Origin: Archangium violaceum Cb vi76
GTDB taxonomy: Bacteria > Myxococcota > Myxococcia > Myxococcales > Myxococcaceae
NCBI RefSeq assembly: GCF_000733295.1
Contig: NZ_JPMI01000004.1
Span: forward strand, 1-64,000
DNA: 64,000 nucleotides
Reading direction: 5' to 3'
Position numbers and translations under genes: made by a program. Shown here one piece after another: positions 24,773-35,366 of the stretch. Each line of letters begins with the position of its first letter. Positions within the stretch are counted from its first letter, which is position 1. The notes below the pieces were generated by a model. It was given only the letters and a program-made list of their open reading frames with translations, made no database searches and was not told the DNA's origin.

Positions 24773-26112
24773 ACCCGGGCCTGCTGGTGGCCGCGCTGCT
24801 CGCCGAGCCTGGCCTCTGCGGGCCGGTGACGCCGCTGGCCTCTCCGGACCCGGCCGCCGCCGCGCCCTACGTGGAGGTGGCCGAGGCCGAGCAGGCCGCG
24901 GGAGACACGGAGACGGCGCTCATCGCCTGGCGCGAGGTGCTGCGCAGGGAGCCGCGCCACGCCCGGGCGCGGGCGGCCTTGAAGAAGCTCTGCCAGGGGA
25001 ACACGGCCGCGGAGGCGGAAGCGGAGGCCGCGGCGGCGTCGCTGCTCTCCGGCCTCTCCCTCCTCGAGCGAGGGGAGGACGTGGCGGCGGCGGCGGCCTT
25101 TCGCGAGGCACTCACGGAGCAGGAGTTGGTGGACACGGCCTCCTTCTTCCTCGGGGTGCTGGCGCTGCGCGAGGGCCGCGCGGACGATGCGGGCACCTTC
25201 TTCGACGCGGCGGCGACCTCTTCGGACGAGGGACTCGCCAGGCGCGCGGGAGCGCTGCGTCTGCGGGCCGCGCGCGAGGGGCGGGTGTCGCTCACGGGGA
25301 GGCTGGGGGGCGAGTACGACTCCAACGTGGACCTCGCGCCGGACGGCACGCGGCGGCAGGGCGGGAGCGGGGATGGCGTGAGCACGGCGCTCGCCGAGCT
25401 GAGCGTGCGTCCCTGGGGGCAGCGGGGGCCGTACGCACGCGTCAGCGGGAACTACCGGGGCCACCTGCGCTTCCCCGGCTTCGACCTGGCCGGGGCGGGG
25501 GGCGCGCTGGGCTGGGCGCACCTGGGCCCGGTGCTGCAGGGGACGGTGGAGTACGGCCTGGATTACCTGGCGCTCGGAGGGACGCCGTACCTGCTCGCGC
25601 ACAGGCTGCGAGGAGCCGCGCGTGTGCCGGTGGGCCCGGTGGTGATGGAGGGCTCGGCGGCCGTGCGCCGCGAGGACTTCCTCGTCACCGCCTTCGAGGG
25701 CTACTCCGGATGGCGCGGCATGGCGCGGCTGGACGCGGAGTGGAGCCCCACCGAGAGCCTCACCCTGTCCGCGGGCTGGTCTGGCGGCGTGCTGAGGGCG
25801 TACGACCTGGCGCTCGGCTTTTTCGAGCACGGCCCGCGTGCCGGACTGAGCCTGGACTTGAACCCCGGGCTGCGCGTGCTGGGCGAGGTGGGCTACTCCC
25901 TGCGTGGCTACCAGAACTTCGACAACCCGCTGGGGGCCCGCCGCGAGGACGGCTACCTCGACGCGAGCGCGGTGCTGGAGTGGGACGTGGCGAGGCACTG
26001 GAGCATGCAGGCCTCGGTAGGCTGGCGCGGCGCGTCCTCGAACGTCCCCGAGCTCGCGTATGGACGCTTCACCGGTGGGCTGGCGCTGGTGTGGTCCAGG
26101 GGGTTGTTCTGA
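24769..26112 (+). CDS. TPR + outer-membrane beta-barrel protein
   Basis: A 447-aa protein from a GTG preceded by GGGAGGAG. Residues 1-12 look like a signal sequence, and residues about 30-175 are TPR-like helices (VAEAEQAAGDTETALIAWRE; LSGLSLLERGEDVAAAAAFREAL). From residue 180 (VSLTGRLGGEYDSNVDLAP) the sequence becomes alternating amphipathic strands with aromatic girdles to the end, typical of a 14-16 strand outer-membrane barrel such as the DUF560/surface-assembly-modifier type. It overlaps both neighbours, the TPR gene (GTGA) and the kinase gene (TGATG). Confidence 0.75.
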   Translation: MNPGLLVAALLAEPGLCGPVTPLASPDPAAAAPYVEVAEAEQAAGDTETALIAWREVLRREPRHARARAALKKLCQGNTAAEAEAEAAAASLLSGLSLLERGEDVAAAAAFREALTEQELVDTASFFLGVLALREGRADDAGTFFDAAATSSDEGLARRAGALRLRAAREGRVSLTGRLGGEYDSNVDLAPDGTRRQGGSGDGVSTALAELSVRPWGQRGPYARVSGNYRGHLRFPGFDLAGAGGALGWAHLGPVLQGTVEYGLDYLALGGTPYLLAHRLRGAARVPVGPVVMEGSAAVRREDFLVTAFEGYSGWRGMARLDAEWSPTESLTLSAGWSGGVLRAYDLALGFFEHGPRAGLSLDLNPGLRVLGEVGYSLRGYQNFDNPLGARREDGYLDASAVLEWDVARHWSMQASVGWRGASSNVPELAYGRFTGGLALVWSRGLF

Positions 26113-27380
26113 TGGCGCGGCTCGCCTCGCGTGCACTGGGCCCGTTGGGGCTCGCGACGCTCGGGCTGGTGGGCGCGTTGGCGGCGACCCTGGCCCTCTA
26201 CCGCGCGGGGAGCGCGGCGCTGGAGCAGGCGTTGGATGCGCGGTTGCGAGGCGCGGGCGAGTCCGCGGCGCTGTTGCTGACGGATGCACCAGCCTCACCC
26301 GAGCGTCTGGAAGCGCTGATGAAGGCCAACGCGCTGGACGGGGTGTACGTGGTGGACCGGAAGCTGGCGGTGCCGGCGGACGCCACGGGGCCGGCGCGCA
26401 GACGGGTGGACCTGTTGCGCACGGACCCGGCGGGAGTGGAGGCGGCGCTCGCGGGAGGGACGCGGGTGGGGCCGGGCTACGCGATGGGCGAGCTGCAGGT
26501 GACGGTGGGCTACTTCCCGGTGCGCGGGAGTGGGGGGCAGGTGGAGTCGGTGCTGGTGCTGGAGGCGGGGCGGGCCTTCTCCAGTGCGCGGGACTCCCTG
26601 CGGCGCGCGCTGTGGGGAGGGGTGGCCCTGTCGGCGGTGGGCGCGTTGGCGCTGGCGCTGGTGGCGGCGCGGTGGCTGCGGGACGAGCGGGCGCGGCGCG
26701 AGGCGGCGGCGAAGGCGGCGCGAGGCGAGGTGCTGACGAAGATGGCCGCGATGGCGGCGCATGAAATCCGCAACCCGCTGGGCGTCATCCGCGGCACGGT
26801 GGAGCTGATGCGCGAGCGCAGCGGGGCGAAGCTGTCCGAGCGGGACAGGGAGTCGCTGGAGGACGTGCTGGGCGAGGTGGAGCGGCTGCGCCGGCTGACG
26901 GAGGACTTGCTGGACCTGAGCGCGGACCGGCCGTTGGCGGCGCAGCGGGTGGAGCTGTCCGAGGTGCTGGAGGAGGCGGCGAGGGCGACGGAGGCGGCCT
27001 TCCCGGGAGTGAAGGTGCGCCGGAGCTTCGCGGAGCTGCCGCTGGTGGAGGGGGACGCGGGGCGGCTGAGACAGGTGTTCGCCAACCTGCTGCAGAACGC
27101 GGCGCAGGCCCAGGGGGAGGGCGAGGTACGGCTGGCGGCGGAGCCGGACGGGAGCGCGGTGCGGGTGCGCGTGGAGGACGACGGACCGGGAGTGCCGCCG
27201 GAAGTCCGCCAGCGGCTCTTCGACCTGTTCGTCACGGGGAAGGCGAACGGAACGGGGCTGGGCCTGGCGCTATGCCGCCGGCTGGTGGAGCGGCACGGAG
27301 GCACGGTGACGCTGGTGCCCGAGCAGCGCCAGGGCAGCACCTTCGAGGTGCGGCTGCCCGCGGCGTCCCAGGCTCGTTGA
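26112..27380 (+). CDS. Sensor histidine kinase coupled to the barrel operon
   Basis: A 422-aa two-TM sensor kinase. TM1 is at residues about 10-30, followed by a periplasmic sensor domain (about 31-155) and TM2 (about 160-185). HisKA has AAHEIRNPLGVIRG (His217). The HATPase domain has the N-box FANLLQNAAQAQGEG, the G1 box VEDDGPGVPPEV and the G2 box GTGLGLALCRRLVERHGG. The start ATG overlaps the upstream stop by one base (TGATG), so it is made together with the barrel protein. No response regulator follows directly; the nearest is the sigma-54 regulator at 29665, past a divergent aldehyde dehydrogenase operon, so pairing is speculative. Confidence 0.85.
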   Translation: MARLASRALGPLGLATLGLVGALAATLALYRAGSAALEQALDARLRGAGESAALLLTDAPASPERLEALMKANALDGVYVVDRKLAVPADATGPARRRVDLLRTDPAGVEAALAGGTRVGPGYAMGELQVTVGYFPVRGSGGQVESVLVLEAGRAFSSARDSLRRALWGGVALSAVGALALALVAARWLRDERARREAAAKAARGEVLTKMAAMAAHEIRNPLGVIRGTVELMRERSGAKLSERDRESLEDVLGEVERLRRLTEDLLDLSADRPLAAQRVELSEVLEEAARATEAAFPGVKVRRSFAELPLVEGDAGRLRQVFANLLQNAAQAQGEGEVRLAAEPDGSAVRVRVEDDGPGVPPEVRQRLFDLFVTGKANGTGLGLALCRRLVERHGGTVTLVPEQRQGSTFEVRLPAASQAR

Positions 27381-27423
27381 AGTCCGCCCCGTCGTGAGCC
27401 CGCCTCCCGGGCGCGCTTCGTAT

Positions 27424-27450
27424 GAACTTGTCCAACTGTTGGACAAGTTC
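27424..27450. promoter_or_regulatory. Perfect 27-bp palindrome
   Basis: GAACTTGTCCAA (27424-27435) and TTGGACAAGTTC (27439-27450) are perfect inverted repeats around CTG. The site is AT-richer than its surroundings and has the length and shape of a TetR-type operator, though it could also form an RNA hairpin ending the kinase transcript. It lies between the kinase stop (27380) and the DUF779 stop (27503), which are convergent. Confidence 0.5.
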
Positions 27451-27502
27451 GTGAACAACGTGCCCGGCGGGGGCTTCGAGGCCAGGCTCCGCGCCGAGCG
27501 CT

Positions 27503-27895
27503 TCAGCCGTGCTGGGGCCCGCGAGGAGCGGGGCCTTCCTTCTGGAGGGCGTGGTACTCCTCGTCGGTGAAGACGCGCGAGCGGATGAGGAAGCGCACGC
27601 CCTCGGGCGCCTCCACGGAGAAGCCGCTCCCGCGTCCCTTCACCACGTCCACCGTGAGGTGGGTGTGCTGCCAGTACTCGTACTGGGCGCCGCCGATGTA
27701 GAAGGGCGTGTCCACGATGGTGCCCAGGAAGACGTCCTCCTGGCCCACCTTGAACTCGCCCCTCGGGAAGCACATGGGCGCGCTGCCGTCGCAGCACCCT
27801 CCCGACTGATGGAACAGCAGGGGGCCGTGAATCCCCTGCAGCTTGCGCAGCAGGGTCTCGGCTTCGGGGGTGACGGTCACGCGCTCGATGCTCAT
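27503..27895 (-). CDS. DUF779 protein, aldehyde dehydrogenase partner
   Basis: A 130-aa protein matching DUF779: LLFHQSGGCCDGSAPMCFP, then GGAQYEYWQHTHLTVDVV and GFSVEAPEGVRFLIRSRVFT. Genes of this family nearly always lie next to an ExaC/AldB-type aldehyde dehydrogenase, as here, with a 21-nt gap. Function is unknown; the conserved Cys pair and His suggest a metal or thiol role in aldehyde or alcohol metabolism. Cytoplasmic. Confidence 0.88.
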   Translation of the reverse strand: MSIERVTVTPEAETLLRKLQGIHGPLLFHQSGGCCDGSAPMCFPRGEFKVGQEDVFLGTIVDTPFYIGGAQYEYWQHTHLTVDVVKGRGSGFSVEAPEGVRFLIRSRVFTDEEYHALQKEGPAPRGPQHG

Positions 27896-27916
27896 CGGCG
27901 GCTCCTGGCTTCAGGC

Positions 27917-29443
<1,527 letters not shown>

Positions 29444-29664
29444 TCGAACCTCGGCGTGAGTCGTGGGTTGAACTGGCAACGGCAGGGGAGAGGGCACGGA
29501 AGATAGACAGGTGCCGCTCCGCGTCATCGCCGGAAAGGAACACGGGAACGTTCGAAAATGATCAACCGGGCGGGGAAGGGGGCACTCGGGCACCCGGTCA
29601 CACCCCGGAGGGAGGGGGTGATCAGCGCGTGAGGGTGGGGGTCCTCGGACGAGTGAGGTGAAGC

Positions 29665-31020
<1,356 letters not shown>

Positions 31021-31025
31021 ATCCA

Positions 31026-31072
31026 ATCACCACCCAGCCATCCACCACCCAGCCATCCACCACCCAGCCATC
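31026..31072 (+). repeat. 15-bp tandem repeat
   Basis: The unit ATCCACCACCCAGCC is present as two exact copies (31040-31054, 31055-31069), preceded by a 14-nt imperfect copy. It starts 5 nt past the sigma-54 regulator stop codon and is followed by a copy of the palindromic element. Confidence 0.8.
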
Positions 31073-31094
31073 ACAAACCCAATCACCCCAATAT

Positions 31095-31130
31095 CCCCTC
31101 TCCCCTCGGGAGAGGGACGGGGTGAGGGTA
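31095..31130 (-). repeat. Dispersed palindromic intergenic element, copy 5
   Basis: Same inverted order as copy 3: CCCCTCTCCC, loop, GGGAGAGGG, GGGGTGAGGGT. It lies directly after the 15-bp tandem repeat. Confidence 0.85.
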
Positions 31131-31154
31131 CCCGGGTCCCAGGTTGAACCCCTG

Positions 31155-31652
31155 TCACCGAGAGCCCCTCAAGACCCCGAGTGCCACACTTCGGAAGAGG
31201 TCTCCGGGTCCCCACTTTCCGTGGATCTGGATCCTCCCACGACGAGGAACACCCCAGGGCCCACGGGGGCGAGCAGATGACCGGCACCCGCCGACGACGA
31301 GCACCCGCCCATCCGAGAGCGTCACACCCTTGGCCTCGTCGCGGGGCCGGGTCAGGGGTCCCGACATGCGCCAGGTGCGGCCGTGGGGCTCCCAGATCTC
31401 GGTGCCCTGATCCAGGGGAGGCGCGATGTGAACCCCCTCGATGATGGCGAAGCCGGAGCCATTGTCGCGGCCACCGGCGATGATGACGCGCTCGCCGCTC
31501 ACGCACACGGGTCCGGGATGGAAGACGCGAACGGTCTGTCCGGCGGGCTCCCAGGCGTTGGCTCCGGGGCGGAGCAACTCCGCGCGGGTACCTGGATGGG
31601 AGCGGAGGACGAGGGGGCCATCCCCGCCTCGTACCCGCGTCGGAGCACGCAT
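31155..31652 (-). pseudogene. Kelch-repeat protein remnant
   Basis: The minus-strand frame reads CVSGERVIIAGGRDNGSG, then GTEIWEPHGRTWRMSGPL and GVTLSDGRVLVVGG, which are two kelch motifs (two glycines, then W in blade). It has no start codon with a ribosome-binding site and trails into unrelated sequence at both ends. The gap 31021-31745 therefore holds repeats plus this fragment, and no intact gene. Confidence 0.6.
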
Positions 31653-31745
31653 GACTGGTTGGAGTCCAGGCGGCCGGGCGTCCTGGCCGGTGGGGGGCCG
31701 CGCGGGTGCCTACCGTTGGGATGCCATCTGTCCCAAGGAGCCCGA

Positions 31746-32288
31746 ATGGACACCACGCACCACGAACCGAAGCATCCGCGAGAGCTGGTTCACGTCCCCG
31801 CCTCGGTGAGTGAGCGCAAGGGCCTGTTCGACAAGAGCGCGGCCGCCGGAATCCCCGCGATGCCACTGCTGGGCAAGTTGCCCCTGCGCCGGCGCATCCC
31901 CCAGAACCTGCACTCGGTGATGGACTACAAGGGAGCGCTGTCGGTGGCCGGAGTCGGGCTGTTGTCCAACCCGGGGGCGTTCCGGACGGCGAGCCTGGTG
32001 CTGGGATGCTCGGGCCTGGGAGTGTCGCTGCTCACCGACTACCGGCTGAGCCTCTTGAAGCTCATCCCCATCGAGGTGCACGAGGCCATCGACTACGTGT
32101 GGAGCTTCGGCGTCATCGCCGCGCCCTTCCTCTTTGGAGGCGCGCGCCGCTGGCGGTTGGCCACCTGGGTACACGTCCTCGTGGGGGCGAGCACCATCGT
32201 CGCATCCCTCTTCACCGACTACCGGGCGCAGCGGGGCGTGCAATGGGTCCAGGGCCAACCGACGGACCTGGGCCCCGTGGGCGGCTGA
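31746..32288 (+). CDS. Four-TM membrane protein with internal duplication
   Basis: A 180-aa protein with AAGGAG 7 nt before the ATG. After a 50-residue cytoplasmic lead it contains four hydrophobic helices arranged as two copies of the same unit: HSVMDYKGALS...LLTDYR (about 55-99) and HEAIDYVWSFG...LFTDYR (about 110-165). Each unit is His-x3-Asp-Tyr, two helices, then Thr-Asp-Tyr-Arg. The layout resembles SPW-repeat or DUF4396-type proteins but I cannot assign it securely. Function unknown. Inner membrane. Confidence 0.75.
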   Translation: MDTTHHEPKHPRELVHVPASVSERKGLFDKSAAAGIPAMPLLGKLPLRRRIPQNLHSVMDYKGALSVAGVGLLSNPGAFRTASLVLGCSGLGVSLLTDYRLSLLKLIPIEVHEAIDYVWSFGVIAAPFLFGGARRWRLATWVHVLVGASTIVASLFTDYRAQRGVQWVQGQPTDLGPVGG

Positions 32289-32370
32289 AATCCCAGGAGG
32301 GCCAGCGCGTGGAACACCCGGCCGGTGGTGCGACCCGGCCGGGGCACATCTCCCTCACGGGCGGCTCATT

Positions 32371-33870
32371 TCATGGGCCCGTCAGGTTCTTCGCGTCGTT
32401 GATCGGCGACAGGTCACCCACGAACCGCAGCATGTCCGCCATGGTGAAGTGGCCGGGCCTGGTCGAGGGCAGCGTGGGCTTCCACTGCGGGTTGCTGGCG
32501 AGGAAGGAGCTGGAGTCGTGCTCGAGCAGGCCCACGAAGACCTCGGAGAGGATGCTGCTGCCCACGGGCCCGAGCCGCTTGCCGTCCCCGCGCTGCTCGG
32601 CCTCCTTGAGGATGTAGTACCAGAGCGGGGTCTCCAGGTGCAGGTTGTGCTTGGCGGCCACCTGCCCATCGGGCCCCTTGGCGATGTCCTCGGGGGACAG
32701 GGGCTTGATGCGCATGCGGCGGGCCACGTTCTGTCCGGAGGGCAGGCCGAGGCTGCGCCCGCGCCGGAGGTTGGCGATGGGCAGGTTGACGCCGGGCAGG
32801 ACGCCGCCGTCGGGAATCTCGGAGAGGGTGGGCGCGAGGAACGGGTCGAGCCGGCGGCTGAGGCCCGCGGTCACCCCGTCTCCAGCGAACTGGAAGAAGC
32901 GCCGCCAGTCGATGATCCAATCGCTGGGGATGGGCACGTTGGTGCCCGAGCGCCCGGAGAAGCGGAACAGCAGCGCGAGTGAAGCCGTGGCCCGCCGGCG
33001 GGGCCCCGGCTTGAAGGTGAAGACCTCGTTGTAGTCGTAGCCCTCGCGCACCATGCTGTGGCCCAGGCGATACGCGGCGGCGGAGAACTCCACGGGGATG
33101 AAGGCGTCGCGATGCGGGCGGTAGAAGGCGCGGCCCTTCTCGAGCACGTCCTCGAGCACATCCTTGTCCACCAGCCGCTTCAGGAAGTCGTGCAGGACGA
33201 TCCACTGGTAGTGCCAGATGACGAGCTGGCGGGCCTCCTCGAACAGGGGGCGTCGGGCGGCCGAGGGCGGTTTGACGGTGCCGTCCTTGAGGCCCTCGAC
33301 GATCTTGTTGTGGAAGCGCATGAACGCCAGGTGCATCTGGGCGACGATGAGGTTCTCGTCGTTGCGCGGGTCTCCGATGACGGCCAGGCCCTGGGGGCCG
33401 CGCGGGAGGTCGAAGTCGAGCGACGGCTTGATGGTGGGGTCACCGCCGCCGGGAGTGGGGCTGGTCTTGCCAATGACGAAGAGGGCGTCGTTGGGAGCGA
33501 GCTGGTAGAGGAAGGGCTGGTCGGCTGGACCCCTGCCGTAGAGGGAGTCGAGGTCCAACGCGGGGGTGCGGAAGTTGTGGAGGGCGAGGGGGTCGACGAG
33601 CACCTCCTGGATGGGGGTGGTGTCGAAGGTGATGTCGTGGTCGATGTACTGGCCGAGGTAGGTGTAGCCAGCGGGGACGTCCTCGTTGTCACCCTTGGGG
33701 TCGGCGGGGGTGGCGTCCTTCATCGCGCGGCCGAGCTCCTCCAGGGCCTCGAGCGGTGGCGTCAGGGGTTGGAGCGAGGGGAAGATCCTTCCGAACTTGC
33801 CCGTCGGGACATACTGGCCCAACGGGGTCCCTTCCCCATTGCGTAGCAAGAAACCATGAATGGCTGGCAT
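32371..33870 (-). CDS. Animal-type heme peroxidase
   Basis: A 499-aa protein of the peroxidase-cyclooxygenase superfamily, the bacterial peroxinectin-like branch. The distal His is in YLGQYIDHDITFD and the proximal His in AYRLGHSMVREGYDYN. Between them are the characteristic FMRFHNKIVEGL and HYQWIVLHDFLKRL helices. It uses heme and H2O2 to oxidise halides or phenols, or acts in fatty-acid or secondary-metabolite oxidation. There is no signal peptide, so it is cytoplasmic or exported without one. The ATG at 33870 follows GGAGGG with 8 nt spacing; an in-frame ATG at 33885 is less favoured. Confidence 0.88.
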   Translation of the reverse strand: MPAIHGFLLRNGEGTPLGQYVPTGKFGRIFPSLQPLTPPLEALEELGRAMKDATPADPKGDNEDVPAGYTYLGQYIDHDITFDTTPIQEVLVDPLALHNFRTPALDLDSLYGRGPADQPFLYQLAPNDALFVIGKTSPTPGGGDPTIKPSLDFDLPRGPQGLAVIGDPRNDENLIVAQMHLAFMRFHNKIVEGLKDGTVKPPSAARRPLFEEARQLVIWHYQWIVLHDFLKRLVDKDVLEDVLEKGRAFYRPHRDAFIPVEFSAAAYRLGHSMVREGYDYNEVFTFKPGPRRRATASLALLFRFSGRSGTNVPIPSDWIIDWRRFFQFAGDGVTAGLSRRLDPFLAPTLSEIPDGGVLPGVNLPIANLRRGRSLGLPSGQNVARRMRIKPLSPEDIAKGPDGQVAAKHNLHLETPLWYYILKEAEQRGDGKRLGPVGSSILSEVFVGLLEHDSSSFLASNPQWKPTLPSTRPGHFTMADMLRFVGDLSPINDAKNLTGP

Positions 33871-34104
33871 TGTGCTTCCCTCCACGTGGTGGTGCGTTCA
33901 GACAGACAGGGCTCGGCGCGTTTGTGAGCGTCACCGCGAGCGCGGCACATGGATTCCAGTTCGGCGCACGCGTCGCAATGCCCTGAAGGGCACGTGTCTG
34001 GAAGCGCGCGGGAGGCTCGGACTGGAGGGTGGGGCGGGAGGGAGCGGGCGAGCTCGGGTGAAGCGGAGCTGGGATGCGAGGCGAGCGCGCGCCCGTTAAG
34101 GGAA

Positions 34105-34525
34105 GGGCTCCATACCAACTTCTGCATCTACGATTGCCAGTACTGCATCAATCGCATCTCCAGCGATACGCCCCGGGCGCGCTTCACCCCCGAGGAGGTG
34201 GTGGGGCTCACGCTCGACTTCTACAAGCGCAACTACATCGAGGGACTGTTCCTCGGCTCCGGAGTCCTCAAGAGCCCGGACTACACGATGGAGGAGCTCG
34301 TCCAGGTGGCGCGGACACTGCGTGAGCAGCACCAGTTCCAGGGCTACATCCACCTCAAGGCCGTGCCGGGCGCTTCCCAGGAGCTCATCGACCAGGCGGG
34401 CCGGTACGCGGACCGCTTGAGCGCGAACATCGAGCTGCCCACGGATGCGGACTTGAGCAAGCTCGCGCCGGAGAAGAGCTTCGCCGTCACGGGCGAGACG
34501 ATGCGGGAGATCCACGTCCGCGTGG
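34105..34525 (+). pseudogene. Truncated radical SAM DNA-modification/repair protein
   Basis: From about 34105 the plus frame matches the middle of TIGR03916-type radical SAM proteins (putative DNA modification/repair): LHTNFCIYDCQYCINR with the CxxxCxxC iron-sulfur motif, TPEEVVGLTLDFYKRNYIEG and GYIHLKAVPGASQELI. About 60 N-terminal residues are missing, replaced by unrelated Gly/Ser-rich sequence, and the match ends near 34510, where the coding character switches to another frame. It is a deletion remnant and not expected to be functional. Confidence 0.7.
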
Positions 34526-34729
34526 GGGCCCGGTTTCCGCATCAACCTGAGCCGGGGGCAGGTGTTCGAGACGCCCTGGGCGAAGGCGTGGATGGCGACG
34601 TTCCACCCCTCGGCGCTGCTGCGGATGCCGGACGAGCGGAGCCGCGCCGAGGCTCGGGCTCACTTCGAGGAGGACCTGCGCAGGGTGGTGGACACCCTGC
34701 GCGCCCTGCCCGTGACTACTGGCAGGTGA
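34520..34729 (+). pseudogene. UdgX-type uracil-DNA glycosylase C-terminal fragment
   Basis: Reading from 34520 in the +1 frame relative to the preceding fragment gives WGPGFRINLSRGQVFETPW, then WMATFHPSALLRMPDERSR and a DLRRVV tail ending at TGA 34727-34729. The HPSALLR motif is the diagnostic UDG-superfamily C-terminal loop of UdgX/TIGR03914 proteins, which are normally encoded beside TIGR03916 radical SAM genes. The N-terminal nine-tenths are gone. Together with the preceding fragment this shows a single deletion that fused two neighbouring genes out of frame. Confidence 0.6.
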
Positions 34730-35366
34730 TGCCCGGCAGACCGCGGTACGCGCCCTGCGCGGTCCACAGCGAGATGGGGCCGCCGCACGAGCCGGCGTAG
34801 GGATCATCGGTTCCCCAGGTCGGATCCCAGAACTCGAAGTGCAGGTGCGGGCCGGTGGAGGCGCCGGACGAGCCCACGCGGGCGATCCAGTTGCCGCAGG
34901 GGATGGAGGCGCCGCGGGCGTACTGCTGGGTGCCCTTCTTCAGGTGCCAGTACTTGCTCTTCCGGCCATCCGCGTGCCGCATGATCATGTAGTTGGCCGT
35001 GTACAGGCCACAGGCGGCGTACGGGTCGTTCTGGTTCCAGTAGTTGCAGCGGTCGTAGTATCCGTCGACGGAGGACTCCAGCGTGCCGCCCGCGGCGGAG
35101 ATGACCCACACGCCGTAGTCCATCTTGGTGAAGCCGCCCGCGAGGGCGTAGTCGGTGCCCGTGTGGCCGCCGTAGCGCACGGTGCCGCAGGCGTAGTCCT
35201 TGCCCGCGTGGTCCATGTACGCGCTCACCACGCAGCCGCCGTTGGCGCACTGGTCGGAGAGCATGGACATGGGGAAGCGGAACAGCGTTCCGGCCTGCGA
35301 GGCCAGCGGGAGCGCGAGCAGCGCGCCGGCCAGCGTGGCGCCGAGGGTCTTCAGCGTGCGATTCAC
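34716..35366 (-). CDS. Secreted M23-family (LasA/lysostaphin-type) metallopeptidase
   Basis: A 216-aa protein starting at GTG 35366 with GGAGG 6 nt upstream. A signal peptide (residues 1-25) precedes the M23 domain: first zinc ligands in GGHTGTDYA (His-x3-Asp) and the last in GPHLHFEF (HxH). Several cysteine pairs suggest disulfides in the mature secreted enzyme. M23 enzymes cut glycyl or peptide bonds in peptidoglycan, so prey-wall lysis or self remodelling are the likely roles. It overlaps the upstream propeller gene by 4 nt (GTGA) and is thus coupled to it. Confidence 0.85.
   Translation of the reverse strand: MNRTLKTLGATLAGALLALPLASQAGTLFRFPMSMLSDQCANGGCVVSAYMDHAGKDYACGTVRYGGHTGTDYALAGGFTKMDYGVWVISAAGGTLESSVDGYYDRCNYWNQNDPYAACGLYTANYMIMRHADGRKSKYWHLKKGTQQYARGASIPCGNWIARVGSSGASTGPHLHFEFWDPTWGTDDPYAGSCGGPISLWTAQGAYRGLPGITCQ

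Noticed and set aside
24345-26111. 1011-aa plus-strand frame running through the barrel gene into the kinase
   Set aside because: Only the part from 26112 is kinase-like; the upstream part is a shadow of the TPR/barrel gene in another frame.
27451-27560. GTG-started frame downstream of the 27-bp palindrome as a TetR gene
   Set aside because: It is short, Arg-rich and without a helix-turn-helix; it is antisense to the DUF779 end.
29444-29664. Sigma-54 (-24/-12) promoter between the aldehyde dehydrogenase and the NtrC-type regulator
   Set aside because: I found no TGGCAC-N5-TTGC-like pair on either strand good enough to call.
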